From positions 3,947,501-4,011,500 of the forward strand of contig NZ_CP110009.1 of the NCBI RefSeq assembly GCF_025947305.1: DNA of 64,000 nucleotides, written 5' to 3'. Made by a program: the position numbers and the translations under genes. Below are positions 34,076 to 44,815 of this stretch, one piece after another. The stretch's first letter is position 1, and each line of letters opens with the position of its first letter. This stretch comes from Flavobacterium sp. N3904 (GTDB taxonomy: Bacteria > Bacteroidota > Bacteroidia > Flavobacteriales > Flavobacteriaceae). The notes beneath the pieces are model-generated. The model did no database searches and was not told the origin of the DNA. It worked only from the letters and a program-made list of their open reading frames with translations.

Positions 34076-35149
34076 CTACAAAACTCTCTTCATTGTCATC
34101 GATTTATTGACGCTCTCCTCCCACTCTTTTTCGGGAATACTGTCTTTGGTTATTCCACAACCCATAAATAAATTGGCTTTTGTTTCAACATCAGAACCAA
34201 ATTCAATTTGCATACAACGCAAATTAACAAAAAGATCTGTACTAGCTGAATCTGATGAAAAAATACAATTCAATTCGCCCAAATAGCCAGTATAAAAAGT
34301 ACGTTCGTAATTTTCATTGTCTAAAATAAATTTTTTGGATTCCAATTTTGGCAAACCGCAAACCGCAGGAGTCGGATGCAATAAACCAATTACTTCTTTC
34401 AAATTGCGAGTAGAATTCAATTGCGCCGAAATATCAGTTTTTATATGCCAAATACTTCCCGCTTTCATGCTGTAGGGCTCGGAAACCAAAATAGACTTTG
34501 AAACTTTATTCAATTCAGAAACAATAAAGTCAGTTACAAATTGCTGTTCTTTCTTTTCTTTATCATGCCATACAACTTCCTCATAACCAGTATTTTTTTG
34601 CGTACCAGCTAAAGCCATGGTTTTAAAAGTATCTCCTTCTACTTTTACTAATTGCTCTGGTGTAGCTCCCATCCACATTCCAATCTTCGGGTGAAAAAAA
34701 CAATATACAAAAGTCGCTGGATACAAACTCACCAATCTTTCAAAAGTTACAACTAAATCAAAATCAGGAACTGCAATAATTTCTTTTCGAGACAAAACCA
34801 CTTTCTCAAATTTGCTCCCTTCAATCTCTTGAATCCCTTTGGCAACCAGTAATTCAAAATCTGATTTGATATTTTCATTTGGAGAAACAAATCCCTTTTC
34901 AATTTCGATATTGTCTTTTTTTTCAAATACAAAATGCTTTATTTCAGATTGCTTTTCAGGAATTAAAAAATTTTTATTTCCGTCAAATGAAGAAAAAACA
35001 AAACCACTTTCAGTAAAATCAACAACAGTATACAAAGTATCATTCTGCTGAAACATACCAATTATGGAATCCGAATTGGGTTTGCAATACAAAACAAAAG
35101 GCAAATTTTGCTCTTGTTGCTGAATCACTTTTTTAAAAAAATCATTCAT
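34076..35149 (-). CDS. menF: Isochorismate synthase
   Basis: A 357-aa chorismate-binding enzyme from the ATG at 35149; the longer ORF overlaps the upstream gene. KVVLSRKE, WMGATPEQLVKVEG, MALAGTQ, HPTPAVCGLP and YTGYLGELN are the conserved segments of the isochorismate/salicylate synthase group. It converts chorismate to isochorismate, the first step of menaquinone synthesis. It starts 2 bases after the stop codon of a PaaI-type thioesterase, so the two are co-transcribed. Confidence 0.87.
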   Translation of the reverse strand: MNDFFKKVIQQQEQNLPFVLYCKPNSDSIIGMFQQNDTLYTVVDFTESGFVFSSFDGNKNFLIPEKQSEIKHFVFEKKDNIEIEKGFVSPNENIKSDFELLVAKGIQEIEGSKFEKVVLSRKEIIAVPDFDLVVTFERLVSLYPATFVYCFFHPKIGMWMGATPEQLVKVEGDTFKTMALAGTQKNTGYEEVVWHDKEKKEQQFVTDFIVSELNKVSKSILVSEPYSMKAGSIWHIKTDISAQLNSTRNLKEVIGLLHPTPAVCGLPKLESKKFILDNENYERTFYTGYLGELNCIFSSDSASTDLFVNLRCMQIEFGSDVETKANLFMGCGITKDSIPEKEWEESVNKSMTMKRVL

Positions 35150-35151
35150 AA

Positions 35152-35580
35152 TTATTTCTTCTCTTTCGTCAAAACCATATTCGTCAATTTGCAAAGCGAA
35201 ATTAAATTCCCTTCTTCATCTGTGATTTTAATTTCCCAGAGATGAAGGCTTCTTCCTTTATGAATAATCCTGGCCGTTCCAAAGACAATTCCTTCTCGGA
35301 TACTTTTTAAATGATTGGCAGAAATCTCGATACCACGCACTTCTTGGTCTTTATCATTAATAAAAAAATGGGAAGCAGCACTTCCCACGCTTTCGGCCAA
35401 AGCCACCGAAGCGCCTCCATGTAACAATCCCATAGGTTGGTGTACTGACGAATTTACAGGCATTTTGGCAACAAGAAATCCTTCGCCTGCATCTATAAAC
35501 TCGATATTCAGTGTTTCCATCAAAGTGTTTTTGGAAAAGTCGTTGCAATATTCGAGCATTTTATCTTTATCTATTACCAT
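35152..35580 (-). CDS. PaaI-type hotdog thioesterase
   Basis: A 142-aa hotdog-fold protein. PMGLLHGGASVALAESVGSAA has the HGG and catalytic Glu region of PaaI-like thioesterases, and EISANHLKSIREG is typical. Its tight pairing with isochorismate synthase suggests it hydrolyses 1,4-dihydroxy-2-naphthoyl-CoA in menaquinone synthesis; that is inference from context. Confidence 0.85.
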   Translation of the reverse strand: MVIDKDKMLEYCNDFSKNTLMETLNIEFIDAGEGFLVAKMPVNSSVHQPMGLLHGGASVALAESVGSAASHFFINDKDQEVRGIEISANHLKSIREGIVFGTARIIHKGRSLHLWEIKITDEEGNLISLCKLTNMVLTKEKK

Positions 35581-35716
35581 ATCTTGATTTTAAAGAGTGT
35601 AAAAATACGCTAAATTGACAATTCAAAAAATGAAATACTAAAGAAACTAAAATCTAATCTCCTTGACAAACCTAAAAATCTAATTTATTCCTATTTTTAC
35701 AAAAAAATAAATTCAA

Positions 35717-37228
35717 ATGCATCGGATCACCTTATTAATTTTAATCGGAATCATGCTCTCTTTCTGTTCCTGTCGTTCCGATTTTGAAACTGTAGCCAGC
35801 ACAGGTGATTTGACTTTTTCAAAAGATACTGTTTATTTGGATACCGTTTTTACTAATTTAAGTTCAAGCACTTACACACTAAAAGTATACAATCATTCGA
35901 AAAACGATATTACGGTTCCAATAATAAAATTAAAAAACGGTTTAAACTCAAAATACAGAATGACTGTTGATGGTTCTCAAGGAAACCAAGGCAAAATGTT
36001 CGAAAATGTTACGCTATTAGCAAAAGACAGTCTGTATATTTTTATAGAAACAACAGTAGAAAGTGACGCTACAACTCCAACCGAATTTTTATATACCGAC
36101 CAAATTGAATTTGACAGTGGCGACAATCTTCAAAAAGTAGAATTAGTAACCTTGGTACAAGATGCCATTTTGTTATATCCCAATCGCAATGCCGATGGAA
36201 CCACAGAAACCCTCCCAATTGGTGATAAAAAAATAAATGGATTTTATTTGGACAAAAACGATCCTATCCATGGTAATGAGCTGCTTTTTACCAATAAAAA
36301 AGCCTATGTTATTTATGGCTATGCCGCCGTTCCCGAAGGCCAAACCGTAACTTTTGATCCTGGAGCAAGGGTTTATTTTCATGCCGATTCGGGTCTTATT
36401 GTATCTAAAAACTCTTCAATACAAATTAATGGAACAACATCAACCACTGATAAATTAGAAAACGAAGTGATTTTTGGAGGTGATCGCCAACAACCTGATT
36501 TTGCCTATGTTCCTGGACAGTGGGGAACTATTTGGTTACAAGAGGGAAGCACCAATAACAAAATTCAGAATCTTACGTTGAAAAACGCAACTGTTGGATT
36601 ATTGATCGAGGGCAATGACGGCACAACTGTTACTGTAAAAAATACCCAAATTTACAACTGTACTCATTACGGAATTCAAGCCAAAAATGCATTAATTGTG
36701 GGAGAAAATATAGTCGTTAATTATGTGGGTGAAGCCAGTTTAGCCTGTACTTATGGCGGAAATTATAAATTCACCAATTGTACTTTTAATAATAATTGGT
36801 CGAGTCCAGAACAGCTGTCAATATACATTAGCAATTACAGTACCGGTGCAATTCCAGAGACTAAAGACCTAACTGAGGCAACATTCAACAATTGCATTAT
36901 TTATGGTTCGTATTCCAATGAAATGCTTTTGGATAAGAAAACAGGAGCAACTTTCGAATACCAATTCAACAATTGCCTGATTAAATCCAACAAGACTAAA
37001 GATCCCGATTATCAATTCGATACTGATCCTGTTCATTATAATGCCATCATTCTAAACAAAGATCCAAAATTCTTTAATCCCAATTTAAACAAATTCAATA
37101 TTGACGATACTTCTGCCGCTTTCGCAAAAGGAAATTCGGCTTATTTAATTCCATTTGACATTGTTGGAAATTTGAGAACATTGCCACCAGACTTAGGTGC
37201 TTATCAGGATAAACCATTTCCTAAATAA
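35717..37228 (+). CDS. Lipoprotein with predicted parallel beta-helix
   Basis: A 503-aa protein with lipobox FCSC (about Cys19). After an N-terminal immunoglobulin-like region (DLTFSKDTVYLDTVFTN), residues of about 190-420 show irregular repeats of NxTxxN-type turns (IQNLTLKNATVGLLIEG, VKNTQIYNCTHYGIQAKN, FTNCTFNNNWSS) that suggest a right-handed beta-helix. Probably a surface protein; no catalytic site identified. It ends in LGAYQDKPF, common for such repeat proteins. Confidence 0.75.
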   Translation: MHRITLLILIGIMLSFCSCRSDFETVASTGDLTFSKDTVYLDTVFTNLSSSTYTLKVYNHSKNDITVPIIKLKNGLNSKYRMTVDGSQGNQGKMFENVTLLAKDSLYIFIETTVESDATTPTEFLYTDQIEFDSGDNLQKVELVTLVQDAILLYPNRNADGTTETLPIGDKKINGFYLDKNDPIHGNELLFTNKKAYVIYGYAAVPEGQTVTFDPGARVYFHADSGLIVSKNSSIQINGTTSTTDKLENEVIFGGDRQQPDFAYVPGQWGTIWLQEGSTNNKIQNLTLKNATVGLLIEGNDGTTVTVKNTQIYNCTHYGIQAKNALIVGENIVVNYVGEASLACTYGGNYKFTNCTFNNNWSSPEQLSIYISNYSTGAIPETKDLTEATFNNCIIYGSYSNEMLLDKKTGATFEYQFNNCLIKSNKTKDPDYQFDTDPVHYNAIILNKDPKFFNPNLNKFNIDDTSAAFAKGNSAYLIPFDIVGNLRTLPPDLGAYQDKPFPK

Positions 37229-37354
37229 ATTTTATAAGATTAAAAGTCCGATACGAATTCACTGAATTTCATTTTTTATAAAAAATTCGGGCAAATTGGT
37301 AAAATCTGTGTTCTGTTTTTAGTTAATTATTTTTTTAAGACTTTGCTTTTCACA

Positions 37355-37386
37355 TTTGCTCTTACTATATATTTAAACTAAATTTG
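37355..37386 (+). promoter_or_regulatory. purL promoter
   Basis: TTTG (37355-37358), 20-base spacer, TAAATTTG (37379-37386). An exact match to the Bacteroidota consensus, 30 bases before the ATG. Confidence 0.72.
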
Positions 37387-37415
37387 CACCGTTCAATACA
37401 ACAAACTACACAACA

Positions 37416-40400
37416 ATGATCCATTTCTTTGAAAACCAAAGCAAAACTGTTTTTGCAGTACAGACGCAAAACGAAATTTCGGCTCAAGACATTTCAAAAC
37501 TCAACTGGCTTTTTGCCGACGCAAATAAAGTAGAAAAATCCGTTTTGTCGGATTTTTTTGTTGGTCCTCGAGCCACTATGATTACCCCTTGGAGTACCAA
37601 TGCGGTAGAAATCACCCAAAACATGGGTATTGCTGGAATCATTCGTATTGAAGAATTTCAAAAAGTAACAACTGATTTCCAAGATTTCGATCCTATGCTT
37701 TCTCAGAAATACACCGAGTTGAATCAGGATATTTTCACCATTCACATTCAACCGGAAGCGATTTTAGATATTGACGACATTGCTGCCTACAACAAATCAG
37801 AAGGTTTATCATTGAGTGTTGAAGAAGTGGAATATTTAGATAATTTAGCAACAAAATTAGGGCGAAAATTAACGGATTCTGAAATTTTTGCTTTCTCACA
37901 AGCCAATTCAGAACACTGTCGCCACAAAATTTTCAACGGAACTTTTGTTATTGACGGAGTGGAAAAAGAAACTTCTCTTTTTAAATTAATCAAAAAAACA
38001 TCTCAGGAAAATCCTAATGATATTGTTTCCGCTTACAAAGACAACGTGGCTTTTGTAAAAGGACCAAGAGTACAGCAATTTGCTCCAAAAACTGCCGACA
38101 AACCAGATTTTTACGAAATAAAAGAATTTGATTCAGTTATTTCTTTAAAAGCAGAAACACATAATTTCCCAACAACTGTAGAGCCTTTCAACGGAGCAGC
38201 TACAGGATCAGGAGGAGAAATTCGGGATCGTTTAGCCGGAGGACAAGGTTCTTTGCCAATGGCTGGAACTTCAGTTTATATGACTTCTTATTCTCGTTTG
38301 GAAGAAAATCGTCCTTGGGAAGATGCGGTAACCGAAAGAAAATGGTTGTATCAAACTCCGATGGACATCTTGATAAAAGCTTCAAACGGAGCTTCCGATT
38401 TTGGTAATAAATTTGGGCAACCACTTATTACAGGTTCTGTCTTGACTTTCGAACACGAAGAAAATAACCGCAAAATTGGTTACGACAAAGTAATCATGCA
38501 AGCGGGTGGAATAGGTTACGGAAAATTAGATCAAGCTATCAAACACAAACCGCAAGAGGGAGACAAAATCGTTATTCTTGGTGGAGAAAATTATAGAATC
38601 GGTATGGGTGGAGCTGCCGTTTCATCAGCAGATACAGGAGCTTTTGGCTCAGGAATTGAATTAAATGCCGTACAACGTTCCAACCCAGAAATGCAAAAAC
38701 GTGCTGCCAATGCCATTCGTGGTTTGGTAGAAAGCGACAACAATCCTATCGTTTCTATTCACGATCACGGTGCAGGAGGACACTTAAATTGTCTTTCTGA
38801 ATTGGTGGAAGAAACTGGAGGATTAATTGATTTGGACAAATTACCTGTGGGTGACCCTACCCTTTCGGCAAAAGAAATCATCGGTAACGAGTCTCAAGAA
38901 AGAATGGGATTGGTTATTGGTAAAAAAGACATCGACATTCTACAAAGAATTGCAGACAGAGAACGTTCTCCAATGTACCAAGTGGGTGACGTAACCGGTG
39001 ACCACCGTTTTACATTCGAATCTAAAACTACGGGATTAAAACCAATGGATTATGCTTTGGAAGATTTCTTTGGAAGTTCTCCAAAAACAATAATGACTGA
39101 CAAAACCATCGATTACAACTATGGGGGTTTAAATTACGATAAAAATAATATTGCTACTTATTTGGAGCAAGTATTACAATTGGAAGCAGTTGCCTGTAAA
39201 GACTGGTTGACCAATAAAGTAGACCGTTGTGTAGGTGGAAAAGTAGCCAAACAACAATGTGCTGGTCCTTTACAATTGCCATTAAACAATTGTGGTGTAA
39301 TGGCATTGGATTATCAAGGAATAGAAGGTGTAGCGACATCAATTGGACACTCTCCTATTGCTTCCTTAATTGACCCTGTTGCTGGAACAAGAACTGCAAT
39401 TGCCGAATCTTTGTCTAACATTGTTTGGGCTCCTATAAAAGAAGGAATGAAAGGAATTTCTCTTTCAGCTAACTGGATGTGGGCTTGTAAAAACGAAGGT
39501 GAAGACGCTCGTTTATACGCTGCCGTTGAAGCTTGTTCTGACTTTGCAATCGAATTGGGAATCAACATTCCAACCGGAAAAGATTCACTTTCGATGAAAC
39601 AAAAATATCCAAACGACGAAGTAATCGCACCGGGAACGGTAATTATTTCGGCTGGTGGAAACTGTACTGATATTAGAAAAGTTGTGGAGCCTGTTTTACA
39701 AAAAGACGGTGGTTCTATTTATTATATCAATTTGTCCCAAGACGATTTCAAACTTGGAGGTTCTTCTTTGGCGCAAACACTTAATGCAATCGGAAACGAA
39801 GCGCCAACAATTAAAGACGCTGTTTTCTTCAAAAATGCATTCAATATTCTTCAAGAATTGATTTTAGATAATCAAATTTTGGCTGGACATGATATTGGAA
39901 GCGGTGGTCTAATCACTACTTTATTAGAGATGTGTTTTGCTGATGTGAATTTAGGAGCTAAAATTGATTTCTCTGTTTTTGAAGAAAAAGACATTATCAA
40001 ATATCTTTTCGCAGAAAACATCGCTGTTGTATTCCAAGCCAATTCAGATGAAGCTGTTGAAGCTAAATTGAAAGCAAAGGGAGTATCATTCTTCAAATTA
40101 GGAAATGCAACAACCGAAGCTACTTTAGACTTTGGTCCTTGTAAATTAGACATTGCAAAATACAGAGACATTTGGTTCAAAACCTCTTTCTTGTTGGACC
40201 AAAAACAAGCCAAAAACGGAACTGCTCAAGCACGTTTCGACAATTATAAAAACCAAGTATTAAACTATACTTTCCCAACTCATTTTACAGGAAAAAAACC
40301 TGTAATTGACGCTTCAAAACCAAGACCAAAAGCAGCCATCATCCGAGAAAAAGGAAGCAACTCCGAACGTGAAATGGCAAATGCAATGTACTTGGCAGGT

Positions 40401-41075
40401 TTTGATGTAAAAGACGTTCATATGACCGATTTGATTTCGGGACGTGAAAATCTAGAAGACATTCAGTTTATCGGAGCTGTTGGAGGATTCTCTAACTCTG
40501 ATGTTTTGGGTTCTGCTAAAGGTTGGGCTGGAGCATTCAAATACAATGAAAAAGCAAATACAGCCCTGAAAAATTTCTTCAAAAGAGAAGATACTTTATC
40601 GGTTGGAATCTGTAACGGCTGCCAATTGTTTATGGAATTAGAACTGGTAAATCCTGAACATGAAGTTCATGGAAAAATGCTTCATAACGAAAGCCACAAA
40701 CACGAAAGTATTTTTACTTCCGTTAAAATTCAAGAAAACAAATCGGTAATGTTATCGACTTTGGCTGGAAGTACGTTGGGAGTTTGGGTTTCACATGGTG
40801 AAGGAAAATTCAATTTGCCATATGCTGAAGACCAATACAACATAGTTGGGAAATACGGTTACGAAGGATATCCTGCCAATCCAAATGGATCTGATTTTAA
40901 CACGGCAATGATGTGTGACAAAACTGGTCGTCACTTGGTAATGATGCCACATATTGAACGTTCTACTTTCCAATGGAATTGGGCACATTATCCAAAAGAC
41001 AGAAACGATGAAGTTTCTCCGTGGCACGAAGCTTTTGTAAATGCAAAAAAATGGATCGACAATACCAATAAATAG
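37416..41075 (+). CDS. purL: Phosphoribosylformylglycinamidine synthase
   Basis: A 1219-aa single-chain FGAM synthase. An N-terminal PurS-like part, a linker with FSQANSEHCRHKIF, then two AIRS-type ATPase halves (AETHNFPTTVEPFNGAATGSGGEIRD; PTGKDSLSMKQ) and a C-terminal glutamine amidotransferase domain (VGICNGCQLFMEL with the Cys, and a His/Glu pair in MMPHIERS). It carries out the fourth step of purine synthesis. The length is typical of the large form. Preceded by a strong promoter and followed by a terminator. Confidence 0.96.
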   Translation: MIHFFENQSKTVFAVQTQNEISAQDISKLNWLFADANKVEKSVLSDFFVGPRATMITPWSTNAVEITQNMGIAGIIRIEEFQKVTTDFQDFDPMLSQKYTELNQDIFTIHIQPEAILDIDDIAAYNKSEGLSLSVEEVEYLDNLATKLGRKLTDSEIFAFSQANSEHCRHKIFNGTFVIDGVEKETSLFKLIKKTSQENPNDIVSAYKDNVAFVKGPRVQQFAPKTADKPDFYEIKEFDSVISLKAETHNFPTTVEPFNGAATGSGGEIRDRLAGGQGSLPMAGTSVYMTSYSRLEENRPWEDAVTERKWLYQTPMDILIKASNGASDFGNKFGQPLITGSVLTFEHEENNRKIGYDKVIMQAGGIGYGKLDQAIKHKPQEGDKIVILGGENYRIGMGGAAVSSADTGAFGSGIELNAVQRSNPEMQKRAANAIRGLVESDNNPIVSIHDHGAGGHLNCLSELVEETGGLIDLDKLPVGDPTLSAKEIIGNESQERMGLVIGKKDIDILQRIADRERSPMYQVGDVTGDHRFTFESKTTGLKPMDYALEDFFGSSPKTIMTDKTIDYNYGGLNYDKNNIATYLEQVLQLEAVACKDWLTNKVDRCVGGKVAKQQCAGPLQLPLNNCGVMALDYQGIEGVATSIGHSPIASLIDPVAGTRTAIAESLSNIVWAPIKEGMKGISLSANWMWACKNEGEDARLYAAVEACSDFAIELGINIPTGKDSLSMKQKYPNDEVIAPGTVIISAGGNCTDIRKVVEPVLQKDGGSIYYINLSQDDFKLGGSSLAQTLNAIGNEAPTIKDAVFFKNAFNILQELILDNQILAGHDIGSGGLITTLLEMCFADVNLGAKIDFSVFEEKDIIKYLFAENIAVVFQANSDEAVEAKLKAKGVSFFKLGNATTEATLDFGPCKLDIAKYRDIWFKTSFLLDQKQAKNGTAQARFDNYKNQVLNYTFPTHFTGKKPVIDASKPRPKAAIIREKGSNSEREMANAMYLAGFDVKDVHMTDLISGRENLEDIQFIGAVGGFSNSDVLGSAKGWAGAFKYNEKANTALKNFFKREDTLSVGICNGCQLFMELELVNPEHEVHGKMLHNESHKHESIFTSVKIQENKSVMLSTLAGSTLGVWVSHGEGKFNLPYAEDQYNIVGKYGYEGYPANPNGSDFNTAMMCDKTGRHLVMMPHIERSTFQWNWAHYPKDRNDEVSPWHEAFVNAKKWIDNTNK

Positions 41076-41100
41076 GATTTTTATAATTTTATTTCTTTTA

Positions 41101-41139
41101 TAACCCGTCTCTTTAGAATTATTGCGACGGGTTTTTTTT
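41101..41139 (+). terminator. purL terminator
   Basis: Stem AACCCGTC / GACGGGTT followed by a T run. Confidence 0.85.
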
Positions 41140-41186
41140 ATGAAAAACTCCCCTCTTCAAACCATAATTAATCAAAAGCCCCACTT

Positions 41187-42056
41187 ATGAATAATTTTAC
41201 CAAATCTATTTTCTCATTATGTCTATTTCTTTTAATCAATCCCGTTTTTTCGCAAGTGAATGACGAAACATCGAAAGCGAATCCGATGCTAGAATTATTG
41301 GGATCCAATGCCAAAACTTTAGGCTTAAAAGGAAATGTAAAAGAAATGCAGGAGCAAAAATTCTCTTTAGATGCAAAAGGAAAAAAAATTGTCGATTCTG
41401 TACTATCCAATAATATTTATAAATTTGACAAAGACGGCTTGACGAAAGAGTTTGAGCAAAATTACAGCAATACGCAATCCAAAAAATATTTTTTTAGTTA
41501 CACCAACAAAGGTTATATTTCACATATCGATATTGAAACTACAGATTTATCAAAAAACAAAGACACATCGGATACCTATTTAACCAATCAATATCTTGCA
41601 GCCGTTTTTTCAACAGTTGATTATAAATATGTAAAAAAGAAAAATATTTTATACAAAGGAGAAGATCAGACAGAAGGAAAGAAAAACATCCGAAACGAGT
41701 ATTTTTATCATTTCAATGATGACAATCAAATTGTGCAAATTGATTACCAATCTACAGATTTAACTACAAAGTACATTTACGATTCTAATGGATTGATAAA
41801 AGAGATTTACAGTTTAAAATCAGGCATCATAACCAACAAGGCTGTTTGTAAATATGAAAAAAACATACTGATCAACATTCTGACAATTTCAACAGATAAC
41901 AAAACAAAACTGCCAAATAACGAAACCGTAATAAATTACAAATTTGATACTAAAGGCAATATCACTGAAAAAAAAATAGTATCCTATCTCTATTCACCAA
42001 ACGGAAACAAAGAATTTTTAGAAGGTAATTTATATCAATACGATTATATTTATTAG
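41187..42056 (+). CDS. Exported protein of unknown function
   Basis: A 289-aa protein with a signal peptide (about 1-23, ending PVFSQ). The mature part has YDSNGLIKE-, FDTKGNITEKK- and YDYIY-like segments that resemble degenerate YD/RHS-type beta repeats, as in many Bacteroidota exported proteins. No catalytic motif. It is followed by another small exported protein gene; both lie between the purL terminator and a terminator at 42643. Confidence 0.7.
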   Translation: MNNFTKSIFSLCLFLLINPVFSQVNDETSKANPMLELLGSNAKTLGLKGNVKEMQEQKFSLDAKGKKIVDSVLSNNIYKFDKDGLTKEFEQNYSNTQSKKYFFSYTNKGYISHIDIETTDLSKNKDTSDTYLTNQYLAAVFSTVDYKYVKKKNILYKGEDQTEGKKNIRNEYFYHFNDDNQIVQIDYQSTDLTTKYIYDSNGLIKEIYSLKSGIITNKAVCKYEKNILINILTISTDNKTKLPNNETVINYKFDTKGNITEKKIVSYLYSPNGNKEFLEGNLYQYDYIY

Positions 42057-42172
42057 TCATTTTTATTATTTAAAATCAGTTTGTATCTTGCTCTAGAATA
42101 ATAAAACCCAAATTTAGCCCGGCAATATCCCATTGCTATTTAGTCTTAAAAAAACCAAATTAACCTACATTT

Positions 42173-42613
42173 ATGAGAATCATTACTTTACTCTTTACCG
42201 CATTTTTATTAAATGCAACACATTCTTTTGCCCAAATTAAAGTCACAAAAATTGTGGCACAAAACAAGGACATTTATATAGAAAATGTCATTGGTTATCC
42301 AATAACGGGAATCTACAATTATGTCAATCAACTCGAACCTGTTACTCTATTAAACGAAGACGGTACCGGAACAATCCAGAATGAAGATCTTACCAAAGAA
42401 AATATCATTTGGGGAATCGAATGTTCGGAATCGGGAATTCCAATTTTCAAAGAAGGTTTTAATAGCGCTTCCTATTCATTTTGGTATAAAAAGGACGAAA
42501 ATATCAAATCCAAAAATGAAGAAAGTGACTGGACCCAAACGTCATTTACGATTCATTATGATAAAAAGAAAATTTTCATTTCGGGAGAAAGAGTAAAAGA
42601 ATATATCGAATAG
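42173..42613 (+). CDS. Small exported protein of unknown function
   Basis: A 146-aa protein with a signal peptide (about 1-21, ending SFAQ) and a mostly beta-strand mature part with WTQTSFTIHYDKKKIFISG at the end. I do not recognise the family. No cysteine for lipid anchoring, so it is probably periplasmic or secreted. Confidence 0.68.
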   Translation: MRIITLLFTAFLLNATHSFAQIKVTKIVAQNKDIYIENVIGYPITGIYNYVNQLEPVTLLNEDGTGTIQNEDLTKENIIWGIECSESGIPIFKEGFNSASYSFWYKKDENIKSKNEESDWTQTSFTIHYDKKKIFISGERVKEYIE

Positions 42614-42642
42614 TTTTAATTCAAAAAAAATTAAATCCAGAT

Positions 42643-42675
42643 AAGCGTTCATCAAAAATGAGCGTTTTTTTTTGT
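42643..42675 (+). terminator. Terminator
   Basis: Stem AAGCGTTCAT / ATGAGCGTTT with G-T pairs, then a T run. Confidence 0.7.
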
Positions 42676-42905
42676 CTAAAAATCAACTGTAAATTAACAA
42701 AATTAAATAAAACGCTAACATTCAGAGACTTATATTTAAAATTTATTTTTTTAATGAAGCATTATTACTACATTTACAATGCTATTTATTTTTAATTCAT
42801 TTTTTTAAAATAGAAAGTGTCAAAATCGCCATGACTTTAAATCAAACTCCCCAATAAAAATAATCATAGCGATACTTATTTCCGAAATTTAAATACCAAC
42901 TATAT

Positions 42906-44663
42906 ATGAAAAATAAGACTTTCAGAATCGGAATATGTATGGCGGGCGCAGTATCTGCAGGTGCCTATACAGCAGGTGTAATGGATTATTTAATGGAAGC
43001 TTTGAATGAATGGGAAAAGAAAAAAGGTCAGCCAAATGTACCAAACCACAAAGTGGTAATACCAATAATGGGTGGAGCTTCAGCTGGTGGAATGACTTCT
43101 TTATTGACTGCCAGCACCATAAATAATGAGATTAAACCGGTCCTTTTGCCCAATAAAACCAATCTTCTGGACGAACATCCCGAAAACAAACTTTATCACA
43201 GTTGGGTTGACTTGGTTGACAAAGACATGTTTCAAAAAATGCTGGATACATCAGACATTTCATCTGGAAATGTAGTTTCGTTACTGAACTCCAATTTTAT
43301 AGACGATATTGCAACAAAAATGCTTAAATCAGATACGTTAAATTGGAAAATAGCGCCTTCCTTTTTTGAAATGCCTGTAAAAGTATTTACCACGCTCTCC
43401 AACCTGAACGGATTCAATTACAACACCAATTTTAACGGAGGGATTCGAAAAGAAAAATACAATATGGCGGTTCATAATGACTATGCCTGTTTTGAACTTT
43501 ATGACGAAAATACTCAAACTCCTCAAACCCCTGGATGGATGCCCTTGAATTTCAAAACCGGAGCTTTTATACAAACAGCAAGAGATGCTGCAATGGCAAC
43601 AGGCGCATTTCCAGTTGGTCTCAAATCCAGAATTTTGGAAAGAGAGGCAACTTATATCAATGCTATTCCATGGCTGAAGGACATTTTTCAAAATACTCCA
43701 GTTAGCGAGAATAAATTAAAAACACTTAATGTCGATGGAGGAATGATTAATAATGAACCTTTCGAAAAAGTGAGATATTTGCTGGACGAAATTACAATAG
43801 AGCAAAGAAGCGCCGCATATAATGCTCTGAACAAGGATCAAAGACAAGAGTTTCTTAATGAGATTAACTCTCTTCATAAAAACTTCGAAAATACGGTCTT
43901 AATGATTGATCCATTCCCAAGTCAGGATAAAACCGAATTCGATTATAGCCAAAACCTAACCAATATTATATCTGAAACCTTTTCGGCAATGACAGCCCAA
44001 ATGCGTGCAAAGCCAATAAATTACCGTAGCGCAATGGAACAGGATGATGCCAGTCAATTTATAATTTCTCCCTCCCGAAAAAGAGAAGATACAGATGGCA
44101 TATTCAAAGATTTTTTTGGCGAAAAAGCAATAGCTTGCGGGACAATGGGCGGATTTGGTGGTTTTTTGAACAAAGAGTTCAGAATTCATGATTATTTTTT
44201 GGGAAAATACAATTGTGAAATGTTTTTGAGAAAGTATTTTACAATTCCGGAAGACGCTTTGCTGGCGAACCCAATATTTGCAGAAGGATACAGTGGAGTA
44301 GACAAAAGCGCTTATGTAGTTGTAGGTGCCGACGGAAAAAGAAGCTACCCAATCATACCCATTTTCAAGCCAGAAACTCCTACCGACTCATTTCCATTAC
44401 CCGTTTTTTCTTGTGGAGGCAACTGGCCAAAAGTAGCTGAAAATTTTATTAATGCTTATGAAAAGCCAATAAAAAATAGGGTAGAAAAAATCATTTTAAA
44501 TATTGTCAAATTAAGTTCCTCAACTCTTTTCTTTTTAAAAATAGGTTCTTTTGTAGTGCTGAATAAAGTAATAGGCAAAAAAGTGGTCAACTCAATTAAG
44601 GACTCTCTTCACAAATGGAATTTAATAGACAATTATTCACCAAACAAGGAGGAAACGTATTAA
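42906..44663 (+). CDS. Patatin-like phospholipase
   Basis: A 585-aa protein. The patatin oxyanion segment MAGAVSAGAYTAGV is near residue 12, the nucleophile elbow GGASAGG (GxSxG) near 60, and the DGG dyad Asp in LNVDGGMINNEP near 278. The C-terminal 250 residues are not assigned; a hydrophobic segment near 535-555 could touch the membrane. It probably hydrolyses acyl esters of lipids. No N-terminal signal peptide is clear. The neighbouring downstream gene is an acyl-CoA ligase, which could use freed fatty acids. Confidence 0.85.
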   Translation: MKNKTFRIGICMAGAVSAGAYTAGVMDYLMEALNEWEKKKGQPNVPNHKVVIPIMGGASAGGMTSLLTASTINNEIKPVLLPNKTNLLDEHPENKLYHSWVDLVDKDMFQKMLDTSDISSGNVVSLLNSNFIDDIATKMLKSDTLNWKIAPSFFEMPVKVFTTLSNLNGFNYNTNFNGGIRKEKYNMAVHNDYACFELYDENTQTPQTPGWMPLNFKTGAFIQTARDAAMATGAFPVGLKSRILEREATYINAIPWLKDIFQNTPVSENKLKTLNVDGGMINNEPFEKVRYLLDEITIEQRSAAYNALNKDQRQEFLNEINSLHKNFENTVLMIDPFPSQDKTEFDYSQNLTNIISETFSAMTAQMRAKPINYRSAMEQDDASQFIISPSRKREDTDGIFKDFFGEKAIACGTMGGFGGFLNKEFRIHDYFLGKYNCEMFLRKYFTIPEDALLANPIFAEGYSGVDKSAYVVVGADGKRSYPIIPIFKPETPTDSFPLPVFSCGGNWPKVAENFINAYEKPIKNRVEKIILNIVKLSSSTLFFLKIGSFVVLNKVIGKKVVNSIKDSLHKWNLIDNYSPNKEETY

Positions 44664-44815
44664 ACACTGAGATAAAATAACTTTTTTTAGGAGTTTTAAG
44701 AAATCGATTTCGTTGATTGTCAATTCTGTAATTATATTTTTAATATTTATTATGCTAAAAAAAATAAATATTAATAATTTTTATTTAATTTGCGACCTAA
44801 ACCAATAAATATACG